Below, in pieces: positions 10,014 to 19,249 of a DNA stretch of 64,000 nt. Under the pieces are notes generated by a model. The model saw only the letters and a program-made list of their open reading frames with translations. It did no database searches and was not told the DNA's origin. The stretch's first letter is position 1, and every line of letters starts with the position of its first letter. Source of the DNA: Nostocoides sp. HKS02 (GTDB taxonomy: Bacteria; Actinomycetota; Actinomycetes; Actinomycetales; Dermatophilaceae); NCBI RefSeq assembly GCF_009707485.1, contig NZ_CP046121.1, positions 434,001 through 498,000 of the forward strand, given 5' to 3'. The position numbers and the translations under genes were made by a program.

Positions 10014-10034
10014 AAACCGGACCTCGGTCCGTTT
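10014..10034. promoter_or_regulatory. Palindromic operator, probably TetR-bound
   Basis: CGGACC at 10018-10023 and GGTCCG at 10026-10031 are perfect six-base arms two bases apart, flanked by AAA and TTT. This is the usual look of an actinobacterial TetR operator. It sits 46 bp from the TetR start and 40 bp from the reductase start, so it could cover both promoters. Confidence 0.7.
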
Positions 10035-10073
10035 ACGCCTGCGTCCTGAACTTTCCCCCGAAAGGTTCCCTCC

Positions 10074-10631
10074 ATGCCTTCCCCCACTGACACCCGCATC
10101 GTCGTCCTCGTCGGAAGCCTGCGTGCCGACTCCCTCAACCGACGCATCGCCGAGAAGCTCGTCGAGCGCAGCCCCGAGGGCGTCACCATCGAGATCGCGC
10201 AGGGCCTTGGCGAGGTCCCGTTCTACAACGAGGACCTCGACGGCGCGCAGGTGCCCGCCGCCGCGCAGCGCCTGCGCGACCTCGTCTCCGGTGCCGACCG
10301 GGTGCTGGCCGTGACGCCCGAGTACAACGGCACCATGCCCGCCGTGCTCAACAACGCCATCGACTGGCTGTCGCGCCCGTACGGTCGCGGCGCCATCAAG
10401 GGCAAGCCGTTCGCGGTCGTGGGCACCACGCCCACGCCGTACGGCGGCAAGTGGGCCCACGAGCACGCACGCCGGTCAGCCACGATCGCCGGAGCCGTGG
10501 CTCCCGAGCACATCGCGGTGTCGCAGACCTCGATCGACGTCGACGTGCTGGGTGACGAAGAGGTCGTGGGCCGGCTGCTGGCCGCGGTCGAGGCCCTGGT
10601 GGCCGTCGAGCCCGCAGCCGCTGTCGCCTGA
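10074..10631 (+). CDS. NADPH-dependent FMN reductase family protein
   Basis: A 185-residue flavodoxin-like NAD(P)H:flavin/quinone reductase. It shows the FMN phosphate loop GSLRADSLNRR at about 14-24, PEYNGTMPAVLNNAIDW at about 82-98 and GGKWAHEHAR at about 124-133. Such enzymes reduce FMN, quinones, chromate or azo compounds. The ATG at 10074 is preceded by AAAGG. It faces a TetR gene across a shared palindrome, suggesting induction by a redox-active or toxic small molecule; the physiological substrate is not visible. Confidence 0.9.
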   Translation: MPSPTDTRIVVLVGSLRADSLNRRIAEKLVERSPEGVTIEIAQGLGEVPFYNEDLDGAQVPAAAQRLRDLVSGADRVLAVTPEYNGTMPAVLNNAIDWLSRPYGRGAIKGKPFAVVGTTPTPYGGKWAHEHARRSATIAGAVAPEHIAVSQTSIDVDVLGDEEVVGRLLAAVEALVAVEPAAAVA

Positions 10632-10632
10632 C

Positions 10633-12771
10633 CTAGGCGTCCACTGCCACGACGAACGGCAGCACCGTCGTCGCCCCGGCCTGACGCAGGGCCTGGGCGG
10701 CGACGGTGAGGGTCCAGCGCGAGCTGGCGACGTCGTCCACGAGCAGCACTGGGCCGTCGAGCGTCGCGAGCGCCTCGCGCACCGAGGACCCCACCGCCAG
10801 TCGGCCCCACACGCCGGCGAGCCGGAACGCGCTGTTGCCGCCGGCCTCGCCGACCGGGCCCCCCTCGACCAGGTCGAGCGAACCGAGCCAGGTCAGCCGA
10901 CCCAGGTCGGCGATGCCCCGCGCCACCGACTCGACGAGCTGGGGTCGGTGCCGTGACGGCACGCCCACGACCGCGACCGGTCGCTGCGCCCAGTCCCAGT
11001 CCCGCAGGATCGGGATGCAGGCCTGCAGGAGCGCGGCGGGGGCCGGTGCGTCCTCGGCGCGCAGCAGCGTGCGCAGCTGCTGGCCCCAGCCCAGGTCGGT
11101 GAGCCGCGCGACGGCTCGACCGGGCGCCATGGCCTCGGTCGGAGCGATCTTCCCCTTGAGCGGGACCCCGAGGCGGTCCATGCCGGATGGCCACTGGGCG
11201 CGCGGCTCGACCTCGACGCCCGCGCGCTCGAGACGGCCCCGCGCCGTCGTCATTGCCACGTCCGGGATGGTCGTCGGGAACCACGGACCCGCACACGAGT
11301 CGCACCGGCCACAGGGTGCGGCGGTGTCGTCGTCGAGCGACTCCTGCAGGAACGCCATCCGGCAGGTGCCGGTCTGCTCGTAGGCCACCATGAGGTCCTG
11401 CTCGCGCACCCTCGCCTGGCTGACCCGCGCGTAGCGCTCGGCGTCGTAGGTCCAGGGCTCACCGGTCGAGGTCCACCCACCCGGCACCCGACGGACCGCA
11501 CCGTCGACGTCGAGGACCTTGAGCAGGAGCTCGAGCCGGGTGCGCCGGATGTCGACCACCGACTCGAGGGCCGCCGTCGACAGCGGCCGGGTCGACCCGG
11601 CGAGAGCCCGGAGCACGGCATCGGCCTGGTCCTGCTGGGGCATCGAGGCCGAGGCGAAGTACGCCCAGATGTCCTTGTCCTCGGGGCCGGGGAGCAGCAG
11701 CACGTCGGCGCGCTCGGTGGCACGCCCGGCGCGGCCGACCTGCTGGTAGTAGGCGACCGGTGAGGACGGCGCGCCGAGGTGGAGCACGAACCCGAGGTCG
11801 GGCTTGTCGAACCCCATACCGAGGGCCGAGGTCGCGATCAGGGCCTTGACCTCGTTGTCGCGCAGGCTCGCCTCGAGGCGCTCGCGGTCGGCCGGGTCGG
11901 TGCGCCCGGTGTAGGCGCGGACCTCGTGGCCGGCCTCGCGCAGCGCCACCGCGATGTCCTCGGCGGCGTTGACCGTGAGGGTGTAGACGATGCCGCTGCC
12001 GGGCAGCGAGCCGAGGTGGGCCAGCAGCCAGGCCAGCCGCTGCTCGGGCGAGGTCAGCCGCATCACGCCCAGGCGCAGCGACTCGCGGGCCAGGCCGCCG
12101 CGCAGCGTGAGCACCTCGTGACCGCCTGCGCCGAGCTGCTCGACCACGTCGGTCACGACCCGCGCGTTGGCCGTGGCGGTGGTGGCCAGGACCGGGGTGT
12201 TGGACGGCAAGGTGGTAAGCAGGTCGCGGATGCGCCGGTAGTCGGGGCGGAAGTCGTGCCCCCAGTCGGAGACGCAGTGAGCTTCGTCGACGACGAGCAG
12301 GCCGCATCGCCGCGCGAGGTCGGGCAGCTGCTCGTCGCGGAACCTCGGGTTGTTGAGCCGCTCGGGGCTCACGAGGAGCACGTCGACCTCGTCGCGGGCG
12401 AGGGCGGCCGACACCTGCCCCCACTCCTCGGCGTTCGCCGAGTTCATCGTGACCGCGCGGATGCCGGCCCGCTGGGCCGCGGCGATCTGGTCGCGCATCA
12501 GGGCCAGCAGCGGCGAGACGATGACGGTCGGCCCGGCCCCCTCGGCGCGGCGCAGGGCCGTGGAGACGAAGTAGACCGCCGACTTGCCCCACCCGGTGCG
12601 CTGCACGACCAGGACGCGGCGCCGCTGCCCGACGAGGGCCTCGACCGCCTCGAGCTGACCGTCGCGGAAGTCGACGTCGGGGCGCCCCACGAGCTGGCGC
12701 AGCACCTCGGTGGCGCGGGTGCGCAGGTCGGTGGGCAGGTCAGCCAGGTCGAGTGCGGTAGGTGCTCCCAT
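10633..12771 (-). CDS. recQ: RecQ-type ATP-dependent DNA helicase with C-terminal phosphoribosyltransferase-like motif
   Basis: A 712-residue superfamily 2 helicase. Walker A is RTGWGKS at 58-64, the DEAH box is at 162-165, and motif VI is QQVGRAGR. A zinc-binding cluster follows (CRMAFLQES and CGRCDSC), as in RecQ. The last 40 residues contain GPVLLVDDVASSRWTL (about 673-688), which matches the PRPP-binding loop of type I phosphoribosyltransferases, so the protein looks like a RecQ core fused to a PRTase-like domain. The region between, about residues 470-670, has no motif I can name. The ATG at 12771 gives a compact N-terminus. The gene is divergent from the thioesterase at 12820. It probably acts in recombination or repair. 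Confidence 0.88.
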   Translation of the reverse strand: MGAPTALDLADLPTDLRTRATEVLRQLVGRPDVDFRDGQLEAVEALVGQRRRVLVVQRTGWGKSAVYFVSTALRRAEGAGPTVIVSPLLALMRDQIAAAQRAGIRAVTMNSANAEEWGQVSAALARDEVDVLLVSPERLNNPRFRDEQLPDLARRCGLLVVDEAHCVSDWGHDFRPDYRRIRDLLTTLPSNTPVLATTATANARVVTDVVEQLGAGGHEVLTLRGGLARESLRLGVMRLTSPEQRLAWLLAHLGSLPGSGIVYTLTVNAAEDIAVALREAGHEVRAYTGRTDPADRERLEASLRDNEVKALIATSALGMGFDKPDLGFVLHLGAPSSPVAYYQQVGRAGRATERADVLLLPGPEDKDIWAYFASASMPQQDQADAVLRALAGSTRPLSTAALESVVDIRRTRLELLLKVLDVDGAVRRVPGGWTSTGEPWTYDAERYARVSQARVREQDLMVAYEQTGTCRMAFLQESLDDDTAAPCGRCDSCAGPWFPTTIPDVAMTTARGRLERAGVEVEPRAQWPSGMDRLGVPLKGKIAPTEAMAPGRAVARLTDLGWGQQLRTLLRAEDAPAPAALLQACIPILRDWDWAQRPVAVVGVPSRHRPQLVESVARGIADLGRLTWLGSLDLVEGGPVGEAGGNSAFRLAGVWGRLAVGSSVREALATLDGPVLLVDDVASSRWTLTVAAQALRQAGATTVLPFVVAVDA

Positions 12772-12819
12772 GGCGACCACCGTATGCCGCGTGGCCGACA
12801 GCCCTGTCAGGATGTCCCC

Positions 12820-13290
12820 ATGCCCGAGGAGCCAGCGCCTGCCGAGACCCTGCGCTACCGCGTCGACGTGCCGTTGCGGTGGAGCGACATGGACGCCTAT
12901 GGACACGTCAACAACGTCCAGTTCCTCCGACTGCTCGAGGATGCCCGGGTGATCGGGTTCGAGGGCTGGTTCGGTCAGGACCGGTCGGTCCTCTCCGAGG
13001 GCATCCTCGTCGCCCGACACGAGATCGAGTACCTCGCGCCGCTGCAGTTCCGCCTACCCCCGATCGTGGTGGAGATGTGGGCGACCAAGATCGGCGGCGC
13101 CGGGTTCGACCTCGCCTACGAGGTCCGCGACGGCCGCTCCACCCCCGACACCGTCTACGCGCGGGCCGAGACGACGCTCGTCCTCTACGACTTCGCGACG
13201 TCCACGCCGCGACGGATGGACGACGCGCTCCGTTCCGTCCTCGACCAGCACTCGGGTGACCCGGTGGCGTTCCGCTGGCGACGGCGCTGA
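12820..13290 (+). CDS. Hotdog acyl-CoA thioesterase (4-hydroxybenzoyl-CoA thioesterase-like)
   Basis: A 156-residue single-hotdog thioesterase. LRWSDMDAYGHVNNVQFLRLLEDAR at about residues 20-44 is the 4HBT motif with the catalytic Asp/His region. Members hydrolyse acyl-CoA or acyl-ACP; substrate choice cannot be predicted. The start is the ATG at 12820, in a 48-bp gap shared with the divergent helicase gene. Its TGA overlaps the ATG of the next gene (TGATG), so the two are probably co-translated. Confidence 0.88.
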   Translation: MPEEPAPAETLRYRVDVPLRWSDMDAYGHVNNVQFLRLLEDARVIGFEGWFGQDRSVLSEGILVARHEIEYLAPLQFRLPPIVVEMWATKIGGAGFDLAYEVRDGRSTPDTVYARAETTLVLYDFATSTPRRMDDALRSVLDQHSGDPVAFRWRRR

Positions 13291-13913
13291 TGGAGCTCGT
13301 CTTCCCCGACGCCCAGGGCCTCGACGACCTGCGGACCTTCGTCAGCCGGGCCCGCGCCGCCGACGACGACGGCGCGGTGCGTCTGCAGGCCGACGGCACG
13401 ACGCTGGCCGCCTATGTCGGCGTGCTGCCAGGGGCCGGCCTCATGGGTGAGGGCGCCGTCCTCGGGCTCCGCGTGATGCCCCTCGCCACACCGGCAACCC
13501 TGGACGTGACGGTGGCGCTCGCAGCGGTGGGAGACCGCCTCGCCCGCGAGTCCGGCGGCCGGCTCGAGATACCGCCCATGACCGTTCGGGCGCCGTGGTC
13601 GGCGGTCGCACCACCGCGGGGCGGCTGGGAGCGCGTGGGGGCCGTGTCCGCCGACGATCTGGTGGTCGCGGCCCGAGAGGGCATCGCCGAGATCGCCCAG
13701 GGCGCGCCGTCCGAAGCCGGTGGTCACGCGGTGACCGCCCTGCGACGACAGGTGTGGGGTCGCTCGACCACGACCATTCCGCCGGTACGCGCGGGCGGGG
13801 CATTCGCGGCATACGTGCTGGGGTTTGCGTCCTCGGGCAGCGAGGTGACGGTGTGGGCGCACGGCCGGTGGACGCGCCTGTCGACGCCCACCGGTCACGT
13901 CCTGATGCGCTGA
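13290..13913 (+). CDS. Conserved actinobacterial protein of unknown function
   Basis: A 207-residue, mostly soluble protein, unrecognised beyond looking like a conserved actinobacterial hypothetical. It is rich in Ala, Val and Gly, with no signal peptide, membrane span or catalytic motif that I can name. Alternating hydrophobic stretches such as AAYVGVLPGAG and AAYVLGFASSGSEVTVW suggest an alpha/beta or beta-rich fold. It starts one base before the thioesterase gene ends, so it is in the same operon. Its 3' end overlaps the convergent MFS gene by 19 bases. Confidence 0.75.
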   Translation: MELVFPDAQGLDDLRTFVSRARAADDDGAVRLQADGTTLAAYVGVLPGAGLMGEGAVLGLRVMPLATPATLDVTVALAAVGDRLARESGGRLEIPPMTVRAPWSAVAPPRGGWERVGAVSADDLVVAAREGIAEIAQGAPSEAGGHAVTALRRQVWGRSTTTIPPVRAGGAFAAYVLGFASSGSEVTVWAHGRWTRLSTPTGHVLMR

Positions 13914-15280
13914 CCTGCCAGGACGACCAGAGCGGCGACTGCGCTGAGCGCGAGCCACATGCCGACGTACACGGGGATGTCGTGACCGGCGGCCGTGTGC
14001 AGGGCGGCGAAAACGGCGCCGGCCGCCGCGATCCCGAGCACCGAGCCGAGGACGTCGGCGACCTGCAGCGACGACGACGTCGAGCCGTGGTCGGCCGCGG
14101 GCGTCAGGACGAGCGAGAGCACCGACAGGCTGGCCGTGCCGAGCCCCATGCCCATGCCGCACGCGACCAGGGCCACCGCGATGAGGTACGGGTTCCACCC
14201 GAAGTGGGTGATGGCCACCACCGCCAGCAGGCCCAGGCACAGCAGTCCGCCGCCGATGGAGACCAGCCGGTACCGGCGACCCGCCCAGCGGTCGCGGCCC
14301 TGCACCCAGGAGCCGGCCGACCACCCCAGCGAGCCGATCGCGAGGATCGCTCCCGCCGCACCGAGGGTCAGCCCCCGCTCGTTGACGAGCATGAGTGGGA
14401 TGTAGGTGATGGTCCCGAAGAACGACGACGTCAGCAGGAAGCGCGCGATCATCACCGACGGCAGGCCGCGCCGCATCAGCCAGGTCCCGGGCGGCAGGAG
14501 CAACGGCGCGCTGGCGGCGACCCCCAGCACCCCGACCGCAGCGACGACCGTGCCGACCGACCACGCCACGGTGAGGTCGTGGGTGCCCCACTCGAGCGCA
14601 CCCGCGGACGCCGCGATCAGCAGCCCGGCCCACGCAGCCCGGGCGTGGGCGCGGCGGTCGCGGCTGGACTGCTCGACCTCCTCGTCGGCACCCGCGATCT
14701 GACCCCGCCGGGCCAGGACGAGCGCCATCGCCACCACCACGGGTGCGACGACGAGCCAGAACACCCAGCGCCACGACCACGTCGTCGTCACCCAGGCAGC
14801 GATGGGCGGACCCACCAGTGACGGCAGCACCCACGCCGCGGAGATGACGCTGAACACCTTGGGCCGCAACGAATCTGGATAGGCCCGGCCGATCACGACA
14901 TACCCGGCCACGATGATCAGGCCCGCACCGAACCCAGCCACGCCGCGCCCCGCCAGGAAGAGCCCGAACGAGTGCGCGGCCCCGCAGAGCCCGCAGCCCG
15001 CGGCGAACAGGGCCTGCCCGGCATACAGGGAGGGGAGCGCACCGGCGCGGTCGCACCACACGCCGGCGAGGACGATGCCGAGCAGCTGGGTCGTGAGCAT
15101 GACGGAGAAGGCGAGCCCGTACGACCGCACCGCGTCGAGCTCGCGCGCAGCGGCAGGCATGGCGGTCGACACCGCCATGCCCTCGAAGGCGATGACGGTG
15201 ATGAGGGCGACCAGCGCCACGGAAACCAACGCGTATGCCGGGTGGAAGACGCCCGTCCGCGTCGGGGCTGCGGCGCTCAC
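13895..15280 (-). CDS. MFS transporter, multidrug-efflux type
   Basis: A 461-residue major facilitator with about 12-14 membrane segments. Motif-A-like sequence GVWCDRAGALPS follows segment 2, and GRGVAGFGAGLIIVAGYVVIGRAYP is typical of drug:H+ antiporters of the DHA family. A cytoplasmic loop near residues 205-225 (GADEEVEQSSRDRRAHAR) separates the halves. The GTG start at 15280 overlaps the stop of the upstream glycerophosphodiesterase gene (GTGA), so the two are translated together. The substrate is unknown. Confidence 0.88.
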   Translation of the reverse strand: MSAAAPTRTGVFHPAYALVSVALVALITVIAFEGMAVSTAMPAAARELDAVRSYGLAFSVMLTTQLLGIVLAGVWCDRAGALPSLYAGQALFAAGCGLCGAAHSFGLFLAGRGVAGFGAGLIIVAGYVVIGRAYPDSLRPKVFSVISAAWVLPSLVGPPIAAWVTTTWSWRWVFWLVVAPVVVAMALVLARRGQIAGADEEVEQSSRDRRAHARAAWAGLLIAASAGALEWGTHDLTVAWSVGTVVAAVGVLGVAASAPLLLPPGTWLMRRGLPSVMIARFLLTSSFFGTITYIPLMLVNERGLTLGAAGAILAIGSLGWSAGSWVQGRDRWAGRRYRLVSIGGGLLCLGLLAVVAITHFGWNPYLIAVALVACGMGMGLGTASLSVLSLVLTPAADHGSTSSSLQVADVLGSVLGIAAAGAVFAALHTAAGHDIPVYVGMWLALSAVAALVVLAGQRIRT

Positions 15281-16071
15281 TGGCCCAACGGTACGCCGCG
15301 CTCGGCGAGCACCCCGGCGAGGGTGTCGATGCGGTCGGACACGATGCCGTCGACTCCGAGGTCGAACAGCCGGTGCATCTCCTGCGCGTCGTCGATCGTC
15401 CACACGTGGATGTGCTTGCCCTGCGCGTGCACCCGCTCGACGAGGGCGGGCGTGACGAGGTCGAGACGCCGACCGCCGACGAGGTGCCCCGTCGGGACCT
15501 GGAGCACGGGCGCGGGGGAGCGCAGCCACGAGGTGATCCGGTCCGGAGCGAACCGCAGCGCGGCGACCTCGGACGGCCCTGCCGCGGTCGCGAGACCCGG
15601 GCCGAGGAGCCGGCGCACGGCTCGCAGCCGTCGGTCGGAGAACGAGGCGACGCAGACCCGCTCCAGGGCGCCGTGGCTGCGGATCACCTCCGCCAGCGGC
15701 TCGAGCGCCCCCGAGGCCTTGACGTCGATGTTGAACCGCGCACCGGGGAACTCCTCGAGCAGCGCGGCGAGGGTGGGGATCTGCTCCGTGCCGTCGATCC
15801 GCGCCTCGCGCACCACGGCATACGGCAGGCGGGCGATCAGGCCGGCGCCACTGGTGACGCGGTCGAGCCGGTGGTCGTGGAACGCCAGGAGCACGCCGTC
15901 GGCGGTGGCGTGCACGTCGGTCTCGAGGTACCGGTAGCCCAGGTGCACCGCCTCGCGGAAGGCGGACAGGGTGTTCTCGAGCCGCAGGTTCGCGCTGAGC
16001 TTCGCGCCGCCGCGGTGGGCGAGCCCGATCGGCGTCGGCGCATCGAAGTACGCGAAGTCGGCAGCTCCCAC
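15277..16071 (-). CDS. glpQ: Glycerophosphodiester phosphodiesterase
   Basis: A 264-residue cytoplasmic GDPD-family enzyme that splits glycerophosphodiesters into glycerol-3-phosphate and an alcohol. It shows the metal and catalytic residues of the family: AHRGG at about 18-22, LENTLSAF at about 31-38, ETDVHATADGVLLAFHDH at about 49-66, and VWTIDD near the C-terminus. No signal peptide, so it is a cytoplasmic form. It lies between the alpha-glucosidase gene upstream (33-bp gap) and the MFS gene downstream (4-bp overlap). Confidence 0.92.
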   Translation of the reverse strand: MGAADFAYFDAPTPIGLAHRGGAKLSANLRLENTLSAFREAVHLGYRYLETDVHATADGVLLAFHDHRLDRVTSGAGLIARLPYAVVREARIDGTEQIPTLAALLEEFPGARFNIDVKASGALEPLAEVIRSHGALERVCVASFSDRRLRAVRRLLGPGLATAAGPSEVAALRFAPDRITSWLRSPAPVLQVPTGHLVGGRRLDLVTPALVERVHAQGKHIHVWTIDDAQEMHRLFDLGVDGIVSDRIDTLAGVLAERGVPLGQ

Positions 16072-16104
16072 GGCGTCAGTCTGCCGTGGGAGCCGCCGCC
16101 ACGC

Positions 16105-17805
16105 TCAGAGGGCTGCCCAGACCGTCGTGTCGGTCGGGACCAGCCCGTCCGCGGTCAGCGCGCCGGACGCCACCAGGACGGTGGCCGCCGCCGGCAGTGC
16201 CACCGGCTCGGCCCCGAGGTTGGCGAGCACCAGCGTGCGCTGGCCCTGACCGGTGTTGACCAGGGCCACGACGTCGTCACCGAAGCCGTCGACGTCCTCG
16301 AGCCCACCGGTGCCGAGCTGGCGCTCGCGGCGCACGCGCAGCAGCTCGCGGTAGAGCTCGAGGGTGGACCCGGCGACGCCGTCCTGCTGGTCGACGGCGT
16401 AGTCGCCGTAGATCGCCGGCTGGGGCAGCCAGGACGCCTCGGACGGCCCGAACCCGAACGACGGGGCGTCCTTGGTCCACGGCATCGGCACGCGACACCC
16501 GTCGCGTCCGATCTCCTCACCCTTGCTGCGGATGAACGTCGGGTCCTGGCGGAACGACGCGGGCATGTCGGTGGACTCGGGCAGCCCGAGCTCCTCGCCC
16601 TGGTAGAGGTAGGCCCCACCCGGGAGCGCCAGCATCAGCGTCGTCGCCGCACGGGCGCGGGTGAGGCCGAGCTCGCGGTCGGGTTGCGGGTCGTCGGCGG
16701 CGATGCCGTTGGGGCGACGTTGGCCGACCGGCAGGCCGAGCCGCGAGGCGTGCCGCACGACGTCGTGGTTGGACAGCACCCAGGTGCTCGGCGCGCCGAC
16801 GCTGTCTGCGGCGGCGAGCGAGGAGTCGATGACCGCCCGCAGGTCAGCGGCACGCCACTGGGCCTGCAGGAAGTCGAAGTTGAACGCCTGGTGCATCTCG
16901 TCGGGACGGACGTAGCGCACCGCCCGCTCCTGGGGTCGCACCCACGCCTCGGCGCACAGGATGCGGTCCGGCTCGCCGTAGCTGTCGAGGATCTTGCGCC
17001 ACGCGCGGTAGACCTCGTGGACGCCGTCCTGGTCCCACATCGGCGGCTTGGGGGCGCCGGGCTGGACCTCGCCGTCGAGGATGTGCAGCTCGGCGTCGTA
17101 GTCGGGCAGGCCCGGCTCCTTGACCAGGCCGTGCGCGACGTCGACCCGGAAGCCGTCGATGCCGCGGTCGAGCCAGAACCGCAGGATCGCCTCGAACTCG
17201 GCGCGGACCTGCTCGTTGTCCCAGTTGAAGTCGGGCTGCTTGGTGTCGAACAGGTGCAGGTACCACTGGCCGGGTGTGCCGTCCGCCTCGGTGACCCGGG
17301 TCCAGCCGTCGCCACCGAAGACCGAGTGCCAGTCGTTCGGCGGCTCGCTGCCGTCGGCGCCACGGCCGTCGCGGAACATGTAGCGGTCACGCTCGGGGCT
17401 GCCGGGGCCGGCCGCCAGCGCCGCCTGGAACCACACGTGCTCGTCGGAGCTGTGGTTGGGCACGAGGTCGACGATCACCTTGAGGCCGAGCGCATGCGCC
17501 TTGGCCACCATGGCGTCAGCGTCGGCGAGGGTGCCGAAGAGGGGGTCGATGTCCCGGTAGTCGGCGACGTCGTAACCGGCGTCGGCCTGGGGCGACTTGT
17601 AGAAGGGGCTGAACCAGACCGCGTCGACGCCGAGGGCCCTGAGGTACTCGAGGCGGGCCGTCACACCGGGCAGGTCGCCGATGCCGTCTCCGTCGGCGTC
17701 AGCCCACGACCGCGGGTAGATCTGGTAGATCACGGCATGCCGCCACCAGGCAGCATCCTCCGGGACAGCAGGGTGGATCGGGTGGGTGGTGAGGGAGTTG
17801 GTCAC
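16105..17805 (-). CDS. GH13 alpha-glucosidase / oligo-1,6-glucosidase
   Basis: A 566-residue GH13 subfamily enzyme. WWRHAVIYQIYPRSWADADGDG near the N-terminus is the classical alpha-glucosidase opening. It has DLVPNHSSDEH, GFRVDVAH with the nucleophile Asp, AEAWV with the acid/base Glu, and LSNHDVVRH with the transition-state Asp. It cleaves terminal alpha-1,4 or alpha-1,6 glucose from oligosaccharides in the cytoplasm; trehalose-converting activity is possible but not indicated. A weak LacI-type half-palindrome lies 35 bp upstream at 17840-17851. It is separate from the treXYZ operon. Confidence 0.9.
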   Translation of the reverse strand: MTNSLTTHPIHPAVPEDAAWWRHAVIYQIYPRSWADADGDGIGDLPGVTARLEYLRALGVDAVWFSPFYKSPQADAGYDVADYRDIDPLFGTLADADAMVAKAHALGLKVIVDLVPNHSSDEHVWFQAALAAGPGSPERDRYMFRDGRGADGSEPPNDWHSVFGGDGWTRVTEADGTPGQWYLHLFDTKQPDFNWDNEQVRAEFEAILRFWLDRGIDGFRVDVAHGLVKEPGLPDYDAELHILDGEVQPGAPKPPMWDQDGVHEVYRAWRKILDSYGEPDRILCAEAWVRPQERAVRYVRPDEMHQAFNFDFLQAQWRAADLRAVIDSSLAAADSVGAPSTWVLSNHDVVRHASRLGLPVGQRRPNGIAADDPQPDRELGLTRARAATTLMLALPGGAYLYQGEELGLPESTDMPASFRQDPTFIRSKGEEIGRDGCRVPMPWTKDAPSFGFGPSEASWLPQPAIYGDYAVDQQDGVAGSTLELYRELLRVRRERQLGTGGLEDVDGFGDDVVALVNTGQGQRTLVLANLGAEPVALPAAATVLVASGALTADGLVPTDTTVWAAL

Positions 17806-17839
17806 GGGCAGCCATCGTTCACCATGGCGGCGACGATGC

Positions 17840-17851
17840 GAAACCGGCTTC
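17840..17851. promoter_or_regulatory. Possible LacI-family operator upstream of alpha-glucosidase
   Basis: GAAACCGGCTTC is a 12-base palindrome with 10 matching positions around a central CG, 35 bp upstream of the alpha-glucosidase start. LacI-family operators have this form. It does not resemble the operators of the LacI gene at 30880-31953, so another regulator would be needed. Confidence 0.3.
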
Positions 17852-17909
17852 CCGCCGTCTTGCGGTGTGGAACGGGGCAGCGGGGACTCGGGAGACTTGG
17901 GGGAGCGGC

Positions 17910-18329
17910 TCAGTCCTCGAGCGAGTTGACCATGGAGTATGCCGCCCGCTCGAGGTAGTCGCGCAGCAGCAGGTCGTTGGCCGGGGGAAGGCCGATCGAG
18001 TCCACCGCCGCCATCATGTGCAGCAGCCAGCGGTCGCGCTGGGCCGGCGTGACCTTGAACGGGTGGTGGCGCATCCGCAGCCGGGGGTGGCCCCGCTGCT
18101 CGGAGTAGGTCGTCGGGCCGCCCCAGTACTGCTCGAGGAACATCCGCAGCCGGTCCTCAGCCGGACCGAGGTCGTCCTCGGGGTAGAGCGCGCGCAGCTC
18201 GGGGTCGCCGGCCACGCCGCGGTAGAACTCGGACACCAGCCGCCGGAACGTCTCGTGGCCGCCGACCTCGTCGTAGAAGCTGCCGAGCTGGGCGCCTTGG
18301 CCGCTCTGGCCGCTGGGCCCGGCGCTCAT
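17910..18329 (-). CDS. glbO: Group II truncated haemoglobin (GlbO-like)
   Basis: A 139-residue 2-on-2 globin. [16 protein letters not shown] opens the fold, [25 protein letters not shown] covers helix E, and [10 protein letters not shown] carries the proximal His region. [21 protein letters not shown] is typical of the actinobacterial GlbO group, involved in oxygen or NO handling. It begins with an ATG overlapping the stop of the MscS gene by four bases, so the two form an operon. The haem ligands cannot be assigned exactly without alignment. Confidence 0.93.
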   Translation of the reverse strand: MSAGPSGQSGQGAQLGSFYDEVGGHETFRRLVSEFYRGVAGDPELRALYPEDDLGPAEDRLRMFLEQYWGGPTTYSEQRGHPRLRMRHHPFKVTPAQRDRWLLHMMAAVDSIGLPPANDLLLRDYLERAAYSMVNSLED

Positions 18330-19249
18330 CGGGGCGGCCCGAAGGGGGTCATGGCCGGCGCCTTGATGCCGTTCGCGTCGAAGGCTGCCTTGACCCGCTC
18401 ACGGATCTCGCGCGAGATGCCGTACTGCTGTTCGGGGGCGGTCTTGATGACGACCCGGATCGTCACGACGCCGCCGGAGATCGACTCGACGCCGACGACC
18501 TGGGGCTCCTCGAGGAGCAGGTCGTGCCACGCGGGGGCCTGGTCGATCTCGTCGACCACGGTGCGGATGACGGGGATGACCTTCTCGAGGTTCTCGGAGT
18601 ACGCGACCGGGATGTCGATCGTCGCCGTCGACCAACCCTGGCTCTTGTTGCCGATCCGGACGATCTCGCCGTTGCGGATGTACCAGACCACTCCCGAGCC
18701 GTCGCGCAGCCGGGTGACTCGCAGGCTGACCTCCTCGACGGTGCCGATGGCCGAACCGGTGTCGATGACGTCGCCGACGCCGTACTGGTCCTCGAGGATC
18801 ATGAAGATGCCCGAGAGGAAGTCCTTGACCAGGCTCTGCGCGCCGAAACCCAGCGCCACGCCCCCCACCCCGGCCGTGGCCAGCAAGGGCGCGAGCTGGA
18901 TGTTGAAGGACCACATCACCGTGAGGATCGTGATGAGCGCGACGACGAAGGTCACGATGCTGCGCAGCAGCGAACCCATCGTCAGCGTGCGCTGACGGTG
19001 CCGCTCGTGTGCCATGCCGGTCGCGTGCGCCAGCACCCGCCCGGCGCGGCCGGGCTGCTCGGACCGCCGAGCGTCGGACCTCGCGAGGGTGACGTCGACG
19101 ATGCGGCCGATGGAGCGCAGGAGCAGCCACCGCAGCACCAGGGCCAGCCCCACCGTGACGACCACCGCAAGCGGCCGCCCGATGAACCAGTCCCAGACCT
19201 GCGTGGGAGTGAGCCGGGCGAGCGAGCGCAGGACCTGCTCAGGCAGCAT
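18326..19249 (-). CDS. mscS: Small-conductance mechanosensitive channel (MscS family)
   Basis: A 307-residue channel. It has two or three N-terminal membrane helices, then the pore helix and MscS core: [21 protein letters not shown] and [17 protein letters not shown] at about residues 130-165, followed by the cytoplasmic alpha/beta vestibule. It releases solutes on osmotic downshock. The ATG overlaps nothing upstream except the end of pepN by 11 bases (19239-19249). Downstream it is coupled to the truncated haemoglobin gene. Confidence 0.93.
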   Translation of the reverse strand: MLPEQVLRSLARLTPTQVWDWFIGRPLAVVVTVGLALVLRWLLLRSIGRIVDVTLARSDARRSEQPGRAGRVLAHATGMAHERHRQRTLTMGSLLRSIVTFVVALITILTVMWSFNIQLAPLLATAGVGGVALGFGAQSLVKDFLSGIFMILEDQYGVGDVIDTGSAIGTVEEVSLRVTRLRDGSGVVWYIRNGEIVRIGNKSQGWSTATIDIPVAYSENLEKVIPVIRTVVDEIDQAPAWHDLLLEEPQVVGVESISGGVVTIRVVIKTAPEQQYGISREIRERVKAAFDANGIKAPAMTPFGPPR

